Assembly: GCF_039634365.2 (NCBI RefSeq)
Contig: NZ_CP155079.2
Span: 4,588,001-4,652,000, forward strand
DNA from: Mucilaginibacter sp. PAMB04168
GTDB lineage: Bacteria > Bacteroidota > Bacteroidia > Sphingobacteriales > Sphingobacteriaceae
Length of the DNA: 64,000 nt
Direction: 5' to 3'
This document shows, piece after piece, positions 35,021-41,983 of the stretch. The translations under genes and the position numbers were made by a program. How positions within the stretch are numbered: the stretch's first letter is position 1; the number at the start of each line of letters is the position of its first letter. The notes under the pieces are model-generated. The model made no database searches. It saw nothing but the letters and a program-made list of their open reading frames with translations, and was not told where the DNA came from.

Positions 35021-35470
35021 TTACCTCACAGCGGCAGATGTAGTTCGGTTTTGTTTAAGCGATTGCACTTCAGCTTTTAGCGCGTCTATTTGCTGTTGCT
35101 GTTCTTTAATAGCGCCCAGCAACACCGGGATAAGGCTTTGCACATCAACCTTGCTTATATCGGCCGAGCGGTACTGATTTTTACCTGCTGGGTATAAAAT
35201 ACTTTCGGTTTTAACCAAACCAGGTAACGCCGATTGTACACTGGCTGCATTAAAGCCATATTGTGTTCCGGTAGGTAACTTGGTATTTTTAATTGCCTGC
35301 TGATTGTACTGGTAAGTAATAGGCTCAATCAAATTTACAGTAGCTAATGCACCGGTTATAGGTGTAGTGTTTTCTTTAAGCTGACTTTCGCTAACTTTTG
35401 TTTGGGCGTATCCTACAGTGGTGAAAGAGGCTAACGCTAATAATGCTATAACAAATTTTGAAGTTTTCAT
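35021..35470 (-). CDS. Exported mini-protein with endosialidase-chaperone (S74-like) domain
   Basis: 149 residues from the ATG at 35470 (MKTSKFVIALLALASFTTVG). A signal peptide ends at GYAQ. The remainder resembles the intramolecular chaperone of endosialidase and tail-fibre proteins: YGFNAASVQSALPGLVKTES, a YRSADISKVDVQSLIPVLLG segment, then a coiled coil IKEQQQQIDALKAEVQSLK. In phage proteins this domain trimerises the upstream fibre and is then cleaved off. Here there is almost no fibre part (about 60 residues), so it may simply form secreted coiled-coil trimers. Function unknown. Confidence 0.75.
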   Translation of the reverse strand: MKTSKFVIALLALASFTTVGYAQTKVSESQLKENTTPITGALATVNLIEPITYQYNQQAIKNTKLPTGTQYGFNAASVQSALPGLVKTESILYPAGKNQYRSADISKVDVQSLIPVLLGAIKEQQQQIDALKAEVQSLKQNRTTSAAVR

Positions 35471-35562
35471 GATTTTAATAATTATATAACACAACATTCC
35501 CTCCTTGTTCAAAGGAAGAACATTATTACTTTATTTTAGATGATTACAGATGCTAATGAAAC

Positions 35563-35907
35563 TTAGCAGTTTGGCGGGGGCGTAAGTACGTCGGGACAAA
35601 AGCTATACCACAGCTTTGCTAAATAGCCAATGGGCTGACTTACCGGCAAGGAAAATACAGGTTCGTTAAAATTATAAATAACGGTGTGGTGCAGCCAGGG
35701 CTTAATCGTTTCAACCCTAAAATTTTCAGATTCCTTAACCGGATCCTCAGCGCTTTTATCGTCTGCCTGTTTGGTAGTATTAACAGATTTGCCAAAAACA
35801 GACAGCACACGGATTCCGTTGCTCTCGAGTATACCAATAAGCAAGCAAAATATTATTCCGTATGTAAAAGCTTTGGCTCTCACGTCAATTCGTTTTATGT
35901 ACTGCAA
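35563..35907 (-). CDS. Small exported or membrane-anchored protein of unknown function
   Basis: 114 residues, not recognised. A basic start MQYIKRIDVRAKAFTYG is followed by one hydrophobic segment (about 15-28), then a charged linker with KQADDKSAEDPVKESENF, and a C-terminus with aromatic residues ending VLTPPPNC. The terminal Pro-Pro-Pro-Asn-Cys is distinctive. Frame, length and neighbours on the same strand support a real gene, but no function can be given. An alternative is that it is a spurious open frame; the strong hydrophobic/polar pattern argues against this. Confidence 0.5.
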   Translation of the reverse strand: MQYIKRIDVRAKAFTYGIIFCLLIGILESNGIRVLSVFGKSVNTTKQADDKSAEDPVKESENFRVETIKPWLHHTVIYNFNEPVFSLPVSQPIGYLAKLWYSFCPDVLTPPPNC

Positions 35908-36005
35908 ATTTACAATACTCTTTGGTTTAACTGTTTAAAAGTGTATTTGTTTTTTACACGGAAATGTAAGCTTTGCAGCATTAAATCCTAATGAGCTTCT
36001 AATAA

Positions 36006-37043
36006 TTATTGGGTATCCAGGTTCCAAATTTTCTCTGCTTTACGTCCAATAAACCAAAACGATACGGCCAGTATGGCAAAGAATAAGGTATACGGTATGT
36101 GGTTCCACAAGTACTCAAAATACTTGGTATATATAAAGATGAGTACAAAGGTAATTCCAAACTCGCGGGCAATGCCGTCCTTGGTTTTCAGGCCGTACAA
36201 GGTAAAAGCCCCTGCTACAGCTAACGATATGATACCCCAATAGTATAAGCTCAGTTGTTTTACCTGCAGCCACTCCTCCAGCTGGCCGTAATTGCCAAAA
36301 ATACTAAGCAGCCAAAGCGATAAAAACAGGTACAGCAAACCAACTACATACGTAAGCTCCCAAAAAGGTTGTATCCATTTACGGCCTTTAAGCATATAGC
36401 AGCCCACCAGTAACACCAGGCCAAATAGCACAAAACGCAGAGGATAGTTCATGCCCAAAAAGTAATAGCTCCATTTGGTTTGGTAACCGGTTTCGGTGCC
36501 AAACCAGCTCCCCAGCGATACCAGCGCAAACAGCCATATTAAGCGGGAATTGAGCCTGATTCCTAAAAAACCATACACAAACACCGAAAGTAAAAAGAGC
36601 AGGGAGTAATGCCCTGAGCCGTTATCGAAAGTTTTGCCTAGGTAAGCAATACAACATGCTGTAAACAGTATACCGGTAAATATAGTAGCCTCATTACTAA
36701 AAACACGCTCGGGGGTAAGTTTTTGACGCCGCCTGCCCAGGTAAAAAGCGCCTGCCGCAATTATACCGGCACCCATGCTAATAATAATATCGGGCGTATA
36801 ATACAAGCTTTTAAGCCAGTTAATAACCTTATCGCTAATGATGAGCGAGCCGATGGCAATGGCGCCGCAAACCAGAGCTACCCAAAAAGAGTACTTAGCC
36901 AGGCGCATCCAATCAAATCCCTTAACCTCGGCCGAATTACGCAGAACCTGTGCCTGGTCTTCCGAAATAAGCTGTTCTTTTTCCCAGTGTGCAATCACCC
37001 GGTTTAAAAATTCGCTTTCCTGTTTATCGAGGTTAAGTTTCAT
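36006..37043 (-). CDS. DUF2157-type multipass membrane protein
   Basis: 345 residues. The N-terminal 45 residues (LDKQESEFLNRVIAHWEKEQ) are a helical cytosolic region typical of DUF2157 proteins, with the motif LISEDQAQVL. About nine or ten hydrophobic segments follow, separated by very short loops, and the C-terminus ends IGRKAEKIWNLDTQ. Such proteins sit in the cytoplasmic membrane and their role is not known. The gene is single on the minus strand with 111 bases to the small exported-protein gene downstream. Confidence 0.75.
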   Translation of the reverse strand: MKLNLDKQESEFLNRVIAHWEKEQLISEDQAQVLRNSAEVKGFDWMRLAKYSFWVALVCGAIAIGSLIISDKVINWLKSLYYTPDIIISMGAGIIAAGAFYLGRRRQKLTPERVFSNEATIFTGILFTACCIAYLGKTFDNGSGHYSLLFLLSVFVYGFLGIRLNSRLIWLFALVSLGSWFGTETGYQTKWSYYFLGMNYPLRFVLFGLVLLVGCYMLKGRKWIQPFWELTYVVGLLYLFLSLWLLSIFGNYGQLEEWLQVKQLSLYYWGIISLAVAGAFTLYGLKTKDGIAREFGITFVLIFIYTKYFEYLWNHIPYTLFFAILAVSFWFIGRKAEKIWNLDTQ

Positions 37044-37218
37044 GGAGTTAATTCAGGAGTTGGTAGCCGAAGGTAAGGTGTTTAAACCCCAGTCAACTGC
37101 AACTAAAATTCGAATTTAATAACTTTGAACAATTTGCAGCAATGTAATAAAAATTAATAGGGTGATGGTTGATTGTTCATCGTTGATAGTATATCTACTC
37201 TGGTAGGACTACTATAAT

Positions 37219-38151
37219 CTACTCATTCTCCAGCAACTTTAGCACATCAATCTTATCCTGTGCCAACTGCTCCTTCAAGCCTTCCAGCGAAGTAAACTTA
37301 ACATCGTGCCTTACAAAATATAAAAAGTTCATTCGTAAGGTTTGGTTGTAAATATCACGGTTAAAATCAAAAATATTAACCTCAATATTACGGGTCATGC
37401 CGTTGATGGTTGGCCTGTGACCAATGTAGGCCATGCCTTTAAATACTTCATCGCCCAATTGCACAGTAACCGCAAATATGCCATCGGCCGGTATGAGCTT
37501 GTAGCTTTCTTCTATCAGTAAGTTAGCCGTAGGATACCCCAGCTGCCTTCCAATTTGGTTGCCGCGTATTACGCCGCCGGTTAAAAAGAAAGGATACCCT
37601 AAAAAAGCATTAGCCTGTGCAATATCGGCCTTAAGTAAGGCCTGCCGTATACGGGTGGAGCTTATGGCAACGTGGTCAATATCCTGCTCGGGTATTTCAA
37701 TCACCTCGAAGCCGTAAACCGGCGCAGCATTTTGCAAATCGGCCAGTCCGCCCTGGCGGTCTTTGCCAAAACGATGATCGTAACCAATTATGATTTTGCG
37801 TGTACCGATCTTATTAACCAATATATCGCGTATATAAGCCTCAGCAGTTTGGTTAGAAAAATCACGGGAAAAAGGCGTTATAATCAAATGATCTACGCCT
37901 AACTGCTCCAACAACGTAGCGCGTTCCTGTATGGTGGTAATCAGCTTCAGGTCCTGCTGCTCAGGGTGGATGATCATACGCGGATGCGGAAAGAAAGTCA
38001 GGATGACTGTTTCGCCGCCGGTTTGCCGTGCCAGTTCTTTAAGTCCGGCTATAATTTGCCGGTGCCCCTGGTGTACACCATCAAACGTACCAATGGTTAC
38101 CACTGCATTGGTCAGCGGTTTAAACTCATCTATATGGTGGTAGATCTTCAT
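37219..38151 (-). CDS. ribF: Bifunctional riboflavin kinase / FAD synthetase
   Basis: RibF phosphorylates riboflavin to FMN and adenylylates FMN to FAD. The 310-residue protein has the nucleotidyltransferase N-domain with IGTFDGVHQGHRQII (HxGH-like), YDHRFGKDRQGG and ISSTRIRQALLKADI, and the C-terminal kinase domain with GGVIRGNQIGRQLGYPTANL and YIGHRPTINGMTRNIEVNIF. The ATG overlaps the truB stop by four bases (ATGA), so translation is coupled to truB, a conserved neighbour in many bacteria. Despite the fusion of truB to another domain the ribF start is intact. Confidence 0.96.
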   Translation of the reverse strand: MKIYHHIDEFKPLTNAVVTIGTFDGVHQGHRQIIAGLKELARQTGGETVILTFFPHPRMIIHPEQQDLKLITTIQERATLLEQLGVDHLIITPFSRDFSNQTAEAYIRDILVNKIGTRKIIIGYDHRFGKDRQGGLADLQNAAPVYGFEVIEIPEQDIDHVAISSTRIRQALLKADIAQANAFLGYPFFLTGGVIRGNQIGRQLGYPTANLLIEESYKLIPADGIFAVTVQLGDEVFKGMAYIGHRPTINGMTRNIEVNIFDFNRDIYNQTLRMNFLYFVRHDVKFTSLEGLKEQLAQDKIDVLKLLENE

Positions 38152-39323
38152 AAAGATGCCCCTCCCCGACCCTCCCCACTAGGGAGAGTGTTTTGATGAT
38201 CAGGCATGCTACCTATTTTAGTTTTAATCGTTTCAAAGACTTGCTGTGGAAATTTCAACACCTCATCATTAGTAAAGCGCACAGCTTCGAATCCCCAATG
38301 ATTTAACATGCCGGTTCTTATAGCATCAGCTTCTTTAGTTAGCTCGTGATACCCGCCGTCTACCTCAATAACTAAGCCCTTTTGCAGGCATACGAAATCG
38401 GCAATATAATTATCTATTGCATGTTGCCTGCAAATTTCATAACCTGTACTATCTTGTCTTAATAACTGCCATAAAACATTTTCTGCCTCAGCAGAGAAAT
38501 GGAGATTTGCTCTATTATTATCTTTCAGAGGTTCATAACGGATGGAATCGGCATTCTCCCTAAAACTGGAAGCATTTGTATTCTTTTCTAGAAGTTCCCC
38601 TTTTTGGGGGGGGGGTGGGAGGGGCTGATTTCTGATTACATTCACCAACTCCATTACCTCCCAGGCATCCTCAACTTTATAGTTACCACTCCGGGTGCGC
38701 CTGAGCCTGGATAGATAGGCTCCACTGTTCACTGCTTTGCCAAAATCGTTTACTAAGGAGCGTATATAAGTGCCCTTACTGCACACTACCCTAAAATCAA
38801 TTTCAGGGAGTTCAATACGCGTAAGTTCAAATTCGGTTATGGTTAAGGTACGTGCTTTTAGTTCCACGTCTTCGCCACGGCGGGCTTTTTCGTACAAGCG
38901 CTCGCCGTTTACTTTAATGGCCGAGTGCGCCGGCGGGTATTGCTGTATCTCGCCAATAAACTGGCTGCAGGCATCTTTTAAAGATTGCTCATTCAGATGA
39001 GCAGTTTCAAATTGCTGATCTGCCTCAGTTTCCATATCATAAGACGGCGTGGTGGCACCGAGCGTCATCGTGCCGGTGTATTCCTTTTCCTCCGCCTGGA
39101 AGGTATCAATTTGCTTGGTCATTTTACCGGTGCAAACAATAAGCAAACCGGTAGCCAGCGGGTCTAATGTACCAGCATGACCAACTTTGAGCTTTAAGGG
39201 CTTAAACGCGTTGCGAACTTTGCCTACAACATCAAAGCTGGTCCAGCGATAGGGTTTGTTGATGAGCAGCAGCTCACCTTCGGCAAAGTTAAAGTCTGTA
39301 TGTTTGGGATGTGATTCGCTCAA
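38148..39323 (-). CDS. truB: tRNA pseudouridine-55 synthase TruB fused to a DUF559 endonuclease-like domain
   Basis: 391 residues, against about 230-245 for normal Bacteroidota TruB. Residues 1-231 are complete TruB, with the catalytic aspartate D54 in HAGTLDPLATGLL, YPPAHSAIKVNGERLYEKAR and CSKGTYIRSLVNDFG; it makes pseudouridine at position 55 of tRNA. A Pro-rich joint (PLPPPPQKGE, 234-243) leads into a DUF559/VSR-like nuclease domain (about 265-372) with FSAEAENVLWQLLRQ, YIADFVC (D309), VIEVDGGYHE (E320, D322, H326) and the closing FTNDEVLKF. The tail PSGEGRGGASL comes from the repeat end. All core residues of both parts look intact. No stop or frameshift separates them, so a fusion protein is expected unless it is processed. 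Confidence 0.9.
   Translation of the reverse strand: MSESHPKHTDFNFAEGELLLINKPYRWTSFDVVGKVRNAFKPLKLKVGHAGTLDPLATGLLIVCTGKMTKQIDTFQAEEKEYTGTMTLGATTPSYDMETEADQQFETAHLNEQSLKDACSQFIGEIQQYPPAHSAIKVNGERLYEKARRGEDVELKARTLTITEFELTRIELPEIDFRVVCSKGTYIRSLVNDFGKAVNSGAYLSRLRRTRSGNYKVEDAWEVMELVNVIRNQPLPPPPQKGELLEKNTNASSFRENADSIRYEPLKDNNRANLHFSAEAENVLWQLLRQDSTGYEICRQHAIDNYIADFVCLQKGLVIEVDGGYHELTKEADAIRTGMLNHWGFEAVRFTNDEVLKFPQQVFETIKTKIGSMPDHQNTLPSGEGRGGASL
38158..38625. mobile_element. Candidate DUF559-carrying insertion with inverted C/G-rich ends
   Basis: A segment of about 468 bases covering the DUF559 part of the truB fusion. Its ends are GCCCCTCCC (38158-38166) and GGGAGGGGC (38617-38625), a perfect 9-base inverted pair. 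Just inside each end is a small hairpin: CTCCC-CACTA-GGGAG on the left and CCCC-TTTTT-GGGG on the right, the latter next to a run of ten G (38606-38615). No target duplication is obvious. The interior looks more AT-rich than the truB core. Whether it moves is unknown; DUF559 genes in many genomes lie next to similar C/G-rich repeats. Confidence 0.55.
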
Positions 39324-39423
39324 AATTTAATAGTAAAGTGCAAAAGTAACTATTAGAAACAAGAAACAAGAGCCAGTAACGAGCACCTTGTTGCGCAATA
39401 GTTTATAGAGGATATTACAAAAA

Positions 39424-39449
39424 CAAAAAGCCCGCTTAAAGCGGGCCTT
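39424..39449 (-). terminator. Hairpin after uppP
   Basis: GCCCGCTT (39430-39437) and AAGCGGGC (39439-39446) pair; on the minus strand the stem is followed by TTTTTGTTT. It separates uppP from truB. Confidence 0.8.
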
Positions 39450-39484
39450 ATATATTCTTAGCTCTCGTTCTGTTAAGTTTATTA

Positions 39485-40279
39485 TTATATAACTTCCAAG
39501 TTATGCCCGGTCATGTACAAGCCGATGATGACAGCGCCTACAATAATGCGGTACCAGCCAAAAAGAACGAAGCCCTTACGTTCTAAGAAGGTAATAAAAG
39601 TACGGATAGCCAACAGCGCGACTATAAAAGCAATTACATTACCAATGGCCAACAACTTAACTTCTTCGCCCGTAAAAACGTGACCTTCTTTGTAGAAGTC
39701 GTACAGTTTTTTGGCGGTAGCTGCAAACATGGTGGGTACAGCCAAAAAGAAGGAGAACTCAGCGGCTGCAGTACGGCTCAGCTTTTGCGACATACCCCCA
39801 ACAATGGTGGATGCCGAACGTGAGGTACCCGGTATCATAGCTATACACTGAAAGAAACCAATTTTTAGTGCAGTAAGATAACTGATATCTTCTTCCTTCT
39901 CGATAATAGGGTTGTTAAACCATTTATCTACAAAAAGCAAAATGATGCCACCTATAAATAAGGTTATGCCCACAGTAAGGGCGCTTTCCATCAGCTCGTC
40001 AATCTTATGGCTAAATAATAAACCAAACACTGCGGCTGGTATAAAGGCCACCAGCAGTTTAATATAAAAATCGAACGACCGGAAAAAGCGCTTAAAGTAT
40101 AGCACCACTACCGATAAGATTGCGCCTAACTGGATGGCTACAGTGAATAGCTTTACAAAATCGTTATTGGCAATACCCATGGCCGATGAGGCAATGATCA
40201 TGTGCCCGGTTGATGACACCGGCAAAAACTCTGTTAGGCCCTCAATAATGGCCAGGATAATAGCATGTATTAAATTCAT
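39485..40279 (-). CDS. uppP: Undecaprenyl-diphosphatase UppP (BacA)
   Basis: UppP dephosphorylates undecaprenyl diphosphate to recycle the lipid carrier for peptidoglycan and O-antigen synthesis, and its overexpression gives bacitracin resistance. The 264-residue integral membrane protein has the two conserved motifs: [17 protein letters not shown] (11-27, E13 and E17) and [15 protein letters not shown] (148-162). About eight hydrophobic segments are visible. Its start overlaps the DUF3098 stop by four bases, so the two are translationally coupled in the ftsX-DUF3098-uppP run. Confidence 0.96.
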   Translation of the reverse strand: MNLIHAIILAIIEGLTEFLPVSSTGHMIIASSAMGIANNDFVKLFTVAIQLGAILSVVVLYFKRFFRSFDFYIKLLVAFIPAAVFGLLFSHKIDELMESALTVGITLFIGGIILLFVDKWFNNPIIEKEEDISYLTALKIGFFQCIAMIPGTSRSASTIVGGMSQKLSRTAAAEFSFFLAVPTMFAATAKKLYDFYKEGHVFTGEEVKLLAIGNVIAFIVALLAIRTFITFLERKGFVLFGWYRIIVGAVIIGLYMTGHNLEVI

Positions 40280-40557
40280 GCCTCAGCACCTGATTTTTTA
40301 AAGATAGCATAAAAGCCTAAGCCAAAACCGGCTAGTACCACCAGTGGTGCTATTACAATTTTAGTAGTGCTGTAAATATCGGTAGTGCCCGACATGATTA
40401 CGAAGCCGAAAGCGACAACCAGAACGCTGGCCAGCAGCAACTGGTAATTAGCCTTTCCGAATACAAAATGCACCGGCGCAGCAGCCGTTGTTTTAGTTTC
40501 ACCTAAAATGGATGGGCGGGTAGTGGTAGCCGTTGGCTTCACATATTTTTGTGCCAT
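40276..40557 (-). CDS. DUF3098 small membrane protein
   Basis: 93 residues with a polar Thr/Ala-rich N-terminus ([20 protein letters not shown]), then [19 protein letters not shown], a family signature, and two membrane segments (about 36-55 and 66-86). DUF3098 proteins occur between ftsX and uppP throughout Bacteroidota. Four bases separate it from ftsX and it overlaps uppP by four. The location suggests a role with cell division or cell-wall lipid recycling; no function is known. Confidence 0.85.
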   Translation of the reverse strand: MAQKYVKPTATTTRPSILGETKTTAAAPVHFVFGKANYQLLLASVLVVAFGFVIMSGTTDIYSTTKIVIAPLVVLAGFGLGFYAIFKKSGAEA

Positions 40558-40561
40558 AATA

Positions 40562-41440
40562 TTATCTGTATAGTTGATAAATTTTTAAACGTAAAAAGCG
40601 GTTAACGGCCAAAAAGGTGCTAAAACCGGCTATAAATATCCCCAGCAATACAATGCCTAAAAATACCAAGGCAAACTCGTAAGGGTTTTGCAAAATTACA
40701 AGGTCGGGTATTTGGCGGTAGGCCAGGTATAAGCTGCCTACCAATAGTATAGTTGCAATAAGCGCCCCTAACAAACCATGCCATATACCGTAAAGTAAAA
40801 ATGGTTTGCGTATAAAGGCTTTGGTTGCCCCCACCAGCTGCATGGATTTAATCAAGAACCTTTGCGAGTAGATTGCCAAACGAATGGTATTATTAATTAA
40901 AGCAACCGATACCACCAGGAATATACCAGTAAAACCTAATATGATCAGCGTAATATTGGTCATGTTACGGTTCATCTGGTCAACCAGCGAAGTTTGGTAT
41001 TTAACTTCTTTAACCAGCGGGTTTTGACGCAGTTGGTTGGCAAACCTAACCAAATCTGCATTGTTGGTATACTCCGCTTTCATGTATACATCAATAGACT
41101 GCGAGAGCGGGTTTACGCCTAAAAACTTCACAAAATCGCTGCCCAGGTCTTTTTGCAGATTACGTGCAGCCAGTTCCTTGCTCACATACTGGGTACGTTT
41201 TACATACTTATTGGCATCCAGCTGCCGTTGAAATTGCAGTACATCCGTTTCGCGAGCGCCTTCATCCACAAAAACGTTAACTACCATGTTTTCTTTAATG
41301 TAGCGCGAAACACCGTTAATGTGCACAATAATCAACCCCAGCATACCCACCATCAGTAATACCATAGCAATACCCAAAACCGTTGAGATATAAATGGCTT
41401 TGGTTTTTTTGGCGGCCGTGCTTGCTTCAAATTCTTCCAT
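40562..41440 (-). CDS. ftsX: Cell division protein FtsX
   Basis: FtsX is the permease-like partner of FtsE that activates cell-wall hydrolases during division. I chose the ATG at 41440 (MEEFEASTAAKKTKAIYIST), matching Bacteroidota FtsX, rather than the in-frame start 24 codons upstream. The 292 residues contain a first membrane segment (about 18-42), a large extracellular domain (45-165) with VNVFVDEGARETDVLQFQRQ, and three C-terminal membrane segments of the FtsX permease fold. ftsE is not in the window. It starts the conserved ftsX-DUF3098-uppP group. Confidence 0.93.
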   Translation of the reverse strand: MEEFEASTAAKKTKAIYISTVLGIAMVLLMVGMLGLIIVHINGVSRYIKENMVVNVFVDEGARETDVLQFQRQLDANKYVKRTQYVSKELAARNLQKDLGSDFVKFLGVNPLSQSIDVYMKAEYTNNADLVRFANQLRQNPLVKEVKYQTSLVDQMNRNMTNITLIILGFTGIFLVVSVALINNTIRLAIYSQRFLIKSMQLVGATKAFIRKPFLLYGIWHGLLGALIATILLVGSLYLAYRQIPDLVILQNPYEFALVFLGIVLLGIFIAGFSTFLAVNRFLRLKIYQLYR

Positions 41441-41628
41441 ATAGTACCAGTTGGAATGCGAAATTAAAAAACGCGTGGTTAAAGGTAAAACTTTATTGGT
41501 TATTAATACCATTTAGGTAAGCAGGGCGCTATGGTTTTAACAAAATTTAACGCATAATGCCTGTTACGCCGCACTGCCACATCTAAACAAAGCCGCATTG
41601 CGGCTGTTATTCAAAAAAACAATGATAT

Positions 41629-41874
41629 ATGACAACCCCAGCTAACTCTCATAACAAACCCTCTCCTTCAGACACGCCTACCGACAGGCCGGACGACAAT
41701 GGCAACAAAACCGTAAGACGTGAAGAGGATGAAGAATACCATGCTGATAATGCAGATTTTGGCAACGTAGCCAAACAGCACGAGCAGGACGAAGAACCCG
41801 TAAATCCGATTAAAACGCCACCCGACGAATTTCAGGATCCGGAGAAGGATAATCCACCCATTCCGAAAAGTTAG
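41629..41874 (+). CDS. Small charged, probably disordered protein
   Basis: 81 residues, unknown family. The composition is extreme: Asp/Glu/Pro/Asn-rich, no cysteine, no aromatic core and no signal peptide, with segments such as RREEDEEYHADNADFGN and KQHEQDEEPVNPI. It should be unfolded in solution. A small hairpin (AGCCGCA/TGCGGCT, 41591-41605) lies just upstream of the start. It resembles the 108-residue acidic protein at 14632 only in composition. Proteins of this kind are abundant in Sphingobacteriaceae and often stress-linked, but no role is shown here. Confidence 0.6.
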   Translation: MTTPANSHNKPSPSDTPTDRPDDNGNKTVRREEDEEYHADNADFGNVAKQHEQDEEPVNPIKTPPDEFQDPEKDNPPIPKS

Positions 41875-41884
41875 CTTCGGAACC

Positions 41885-41973
41885 AAGAGTATAGAGTAGG
41901 GAATACAAGCAGAAGCCGTATTGCTCAATGTTCAATATACAATTCGCAATCGAAATCTTGACTCTATACTCTT
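41885..41973. repeat. Inverted AAGAGTATAGAGT repeat
   Basis: AAGAGTATAGAGT (41885-41897) and ACTCTATACTCTT (41961-41973) are perfect 13-base complements. Inside are further short words (CAATGTTCAATATACAATTCGCAAT). It fills the gap between the small charged-protein gene and the ABC exporter gene and looks like a MITE-like or decayed short-period intergenic element. Confidence 0.55.
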
Positions 41974-41983
41974 TACTCTAAAA

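Noticed and set aside
38150-38633. Target-site duplication flanking the DUF559 segment
   Set aside because: The bases just outside the two ends (AAAGAT and TGATTT) do not form a convincing direct repeat; only weak three-base similarity is seen.
41441-41512. Longer FtsX start at 41512
   Set aside because: The extra 24 codons are not typical of FtsX; MEEFEAS at 41440 matches the family start.
14632-41874. The two small acidic proteins as paralogues
   Set aside because: They share only extreme composition; no common motif could be aligned by eye.
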